6,121 nt of DNA from Treponema sp. (GTDB taxonomy: Bacteria > Spirochaetota > Spirochaetia > Treponematales > Treponemataceae), in contig JAFTEK010000110.1 in NCBI GenBank assembly GCA_017453705.1, positions 1-6,121 on the forward strand, read 5' to 3'. Position numbers and translations under genes: made by a program. The notes beneath the pieces are model-generated. The model made no database searches. It had not been told where the DNA came from and saw only the letters and a list, made by a program, of their open reading frames with translations. Positions 5,802 through 6,121 of the stretch are shown one piece after another (position 1 is the stretch's first letter; each line of letters starts with the position of its first letter).

Positions 5802-6121
5802 TTACAGGCTGCCTGCGGAAGACGCGGCCTTGACCGCATCCATAGCGGCTTTGGCAGCCTGGGCGAGCTTCTCCTTTCTCTCCGCGTCCTTAATTTCCTG
5901 CGGGATAAAGTCCTCAAAGCCCTTCTCGTTTATCTGCCGGACAAGCGAGCTGTCGCCAGTCCTGACTATCCGACCCCTGACCATGACATGGGTAAAGTCC
6001 ACATGCAGGCTCTCAAGAATCCTTGTGGAATGAGTGATTATCAAAAGAGCGCCACCTACTTTCTTCTGATATTCTTCCACACCCTTGCTGACGGTGCGGA
6101 CGGCATCCACGTCAAGCCCCG
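5802..6121 (-). CDS. sufC: Fe-S cluster assembly ATPase SufC, C-terminal part (5' end beyond the window)
   Basis: The last 105 codons of an ABC-type ATPase are present and the frame is open to the right edge. The fragment begins at the D-loop (GLDVDAVRTVSKGV; SufC proteins typically have SGLDIDALK). It continues with a strand ending in the H-switch His (LLIITHSTRIL, His at 6030-6032) and then HVMVRGRIVRTGDSSLVRQINEKGFEDF, the SufC-type C-terminus. SufC works with SufB and SufD as the cytoplasmic scaffold complex for iron-sulfur cluster assembly; partners would be expected off the right edge. A GTG inside the D-loop can look like a start but is internal. The tail after FEDFIPQEIKD is about 30 residues of Lys/Ala-rich, probably helical sequence ending AASSAGSL, longer than many SufC proteins. 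An intrinsic terminator follows, so sufC is probably last in its operon. Confidence 0.85.
   Translation of the reverse strand, partial: GLDVDAVRTVSKGVEEYQKKVGGALLIITHSTRILESLHVDFTHVMVRGRIVRTGDSSLVRQINEKGFEDFIPQEIKDAERKEKLAQAAKAAMDAVKAASSAGSL

Overview
The window is about 6.1 kb of bacterial chromosome with mid-range GC. It carries four complete large genes, one complete small gene and two genes cut by the window edges. The housekeeping genes at its two ends, glucose-6-phosphate isomerase (gpi) and SufC, do not identify the organism. The roughly 530-residue length of the isomerase, the style of the sigma-like protein and the base composition would fit a spirochaete of the Treponema group. This rests on remembered family resemblance and is tentative.

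Left part (1-645): a gene of unknown function starts at 93 and runs leftward off the window. A three-helix GlsB/YeaQ/YmgE-type membrane protein (271-522, minus strand) follows, with its own intrinsic terminator (186-218) and a perfect extended -10 promoter (578-586). The 123-bp gap before gpi is a divergent promoter region.

Centre (646-4639, plus strand): gpi makes fructose 6-phosphate from glucose 6-phosphate. After it come 151 bp containing two large imperfect inverted repeats. Next is a 237-residue protein that looks like a PD-(D/E)XK-type nuclease-like domain joined to a C-terminal winged helix, then a 506-residue MOP-superfamily polysaccharide/lipid-linked sugar flippase. Neither of the last two genes has a recognisable Shine-Dalgarno sequence. 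In both, a -10-like hexamer lies 5-6 bases upstream of the ATG. For the flippase this belongs to a near-consensus promoter whose predicted first transcribed base is the A of the ATG, so both may be leaderless messages.

Right part (4636-6121, minus strand): a 319-residue protein resembling a divergent sigma-70-type factor (region-2-like segment plus C-terminal helix-turn-helix) converges on the flippase, and the two stop codons interlock over 4 bp. Upstream of it, a strong intrinsic terminator (5724-5767) closes the sufC gene. Only the C-terminal part of SufC, from the D-loop onward, is inside the window.

The three middle genes (nuclease-like protein, flippase, sigma-like protein) look like an accessory block between housekeeping genes. 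They contain no transposase, glycosyltransferase or CRISPR sequence. Nothing here proves that they act together. The best leads are the leaderless-start architecture, the nuclease-like/winged-helix protein, the sigma-like protein and the paired hairpins. No RNA genes, insertion sequences or CRISPR repeats were seen.
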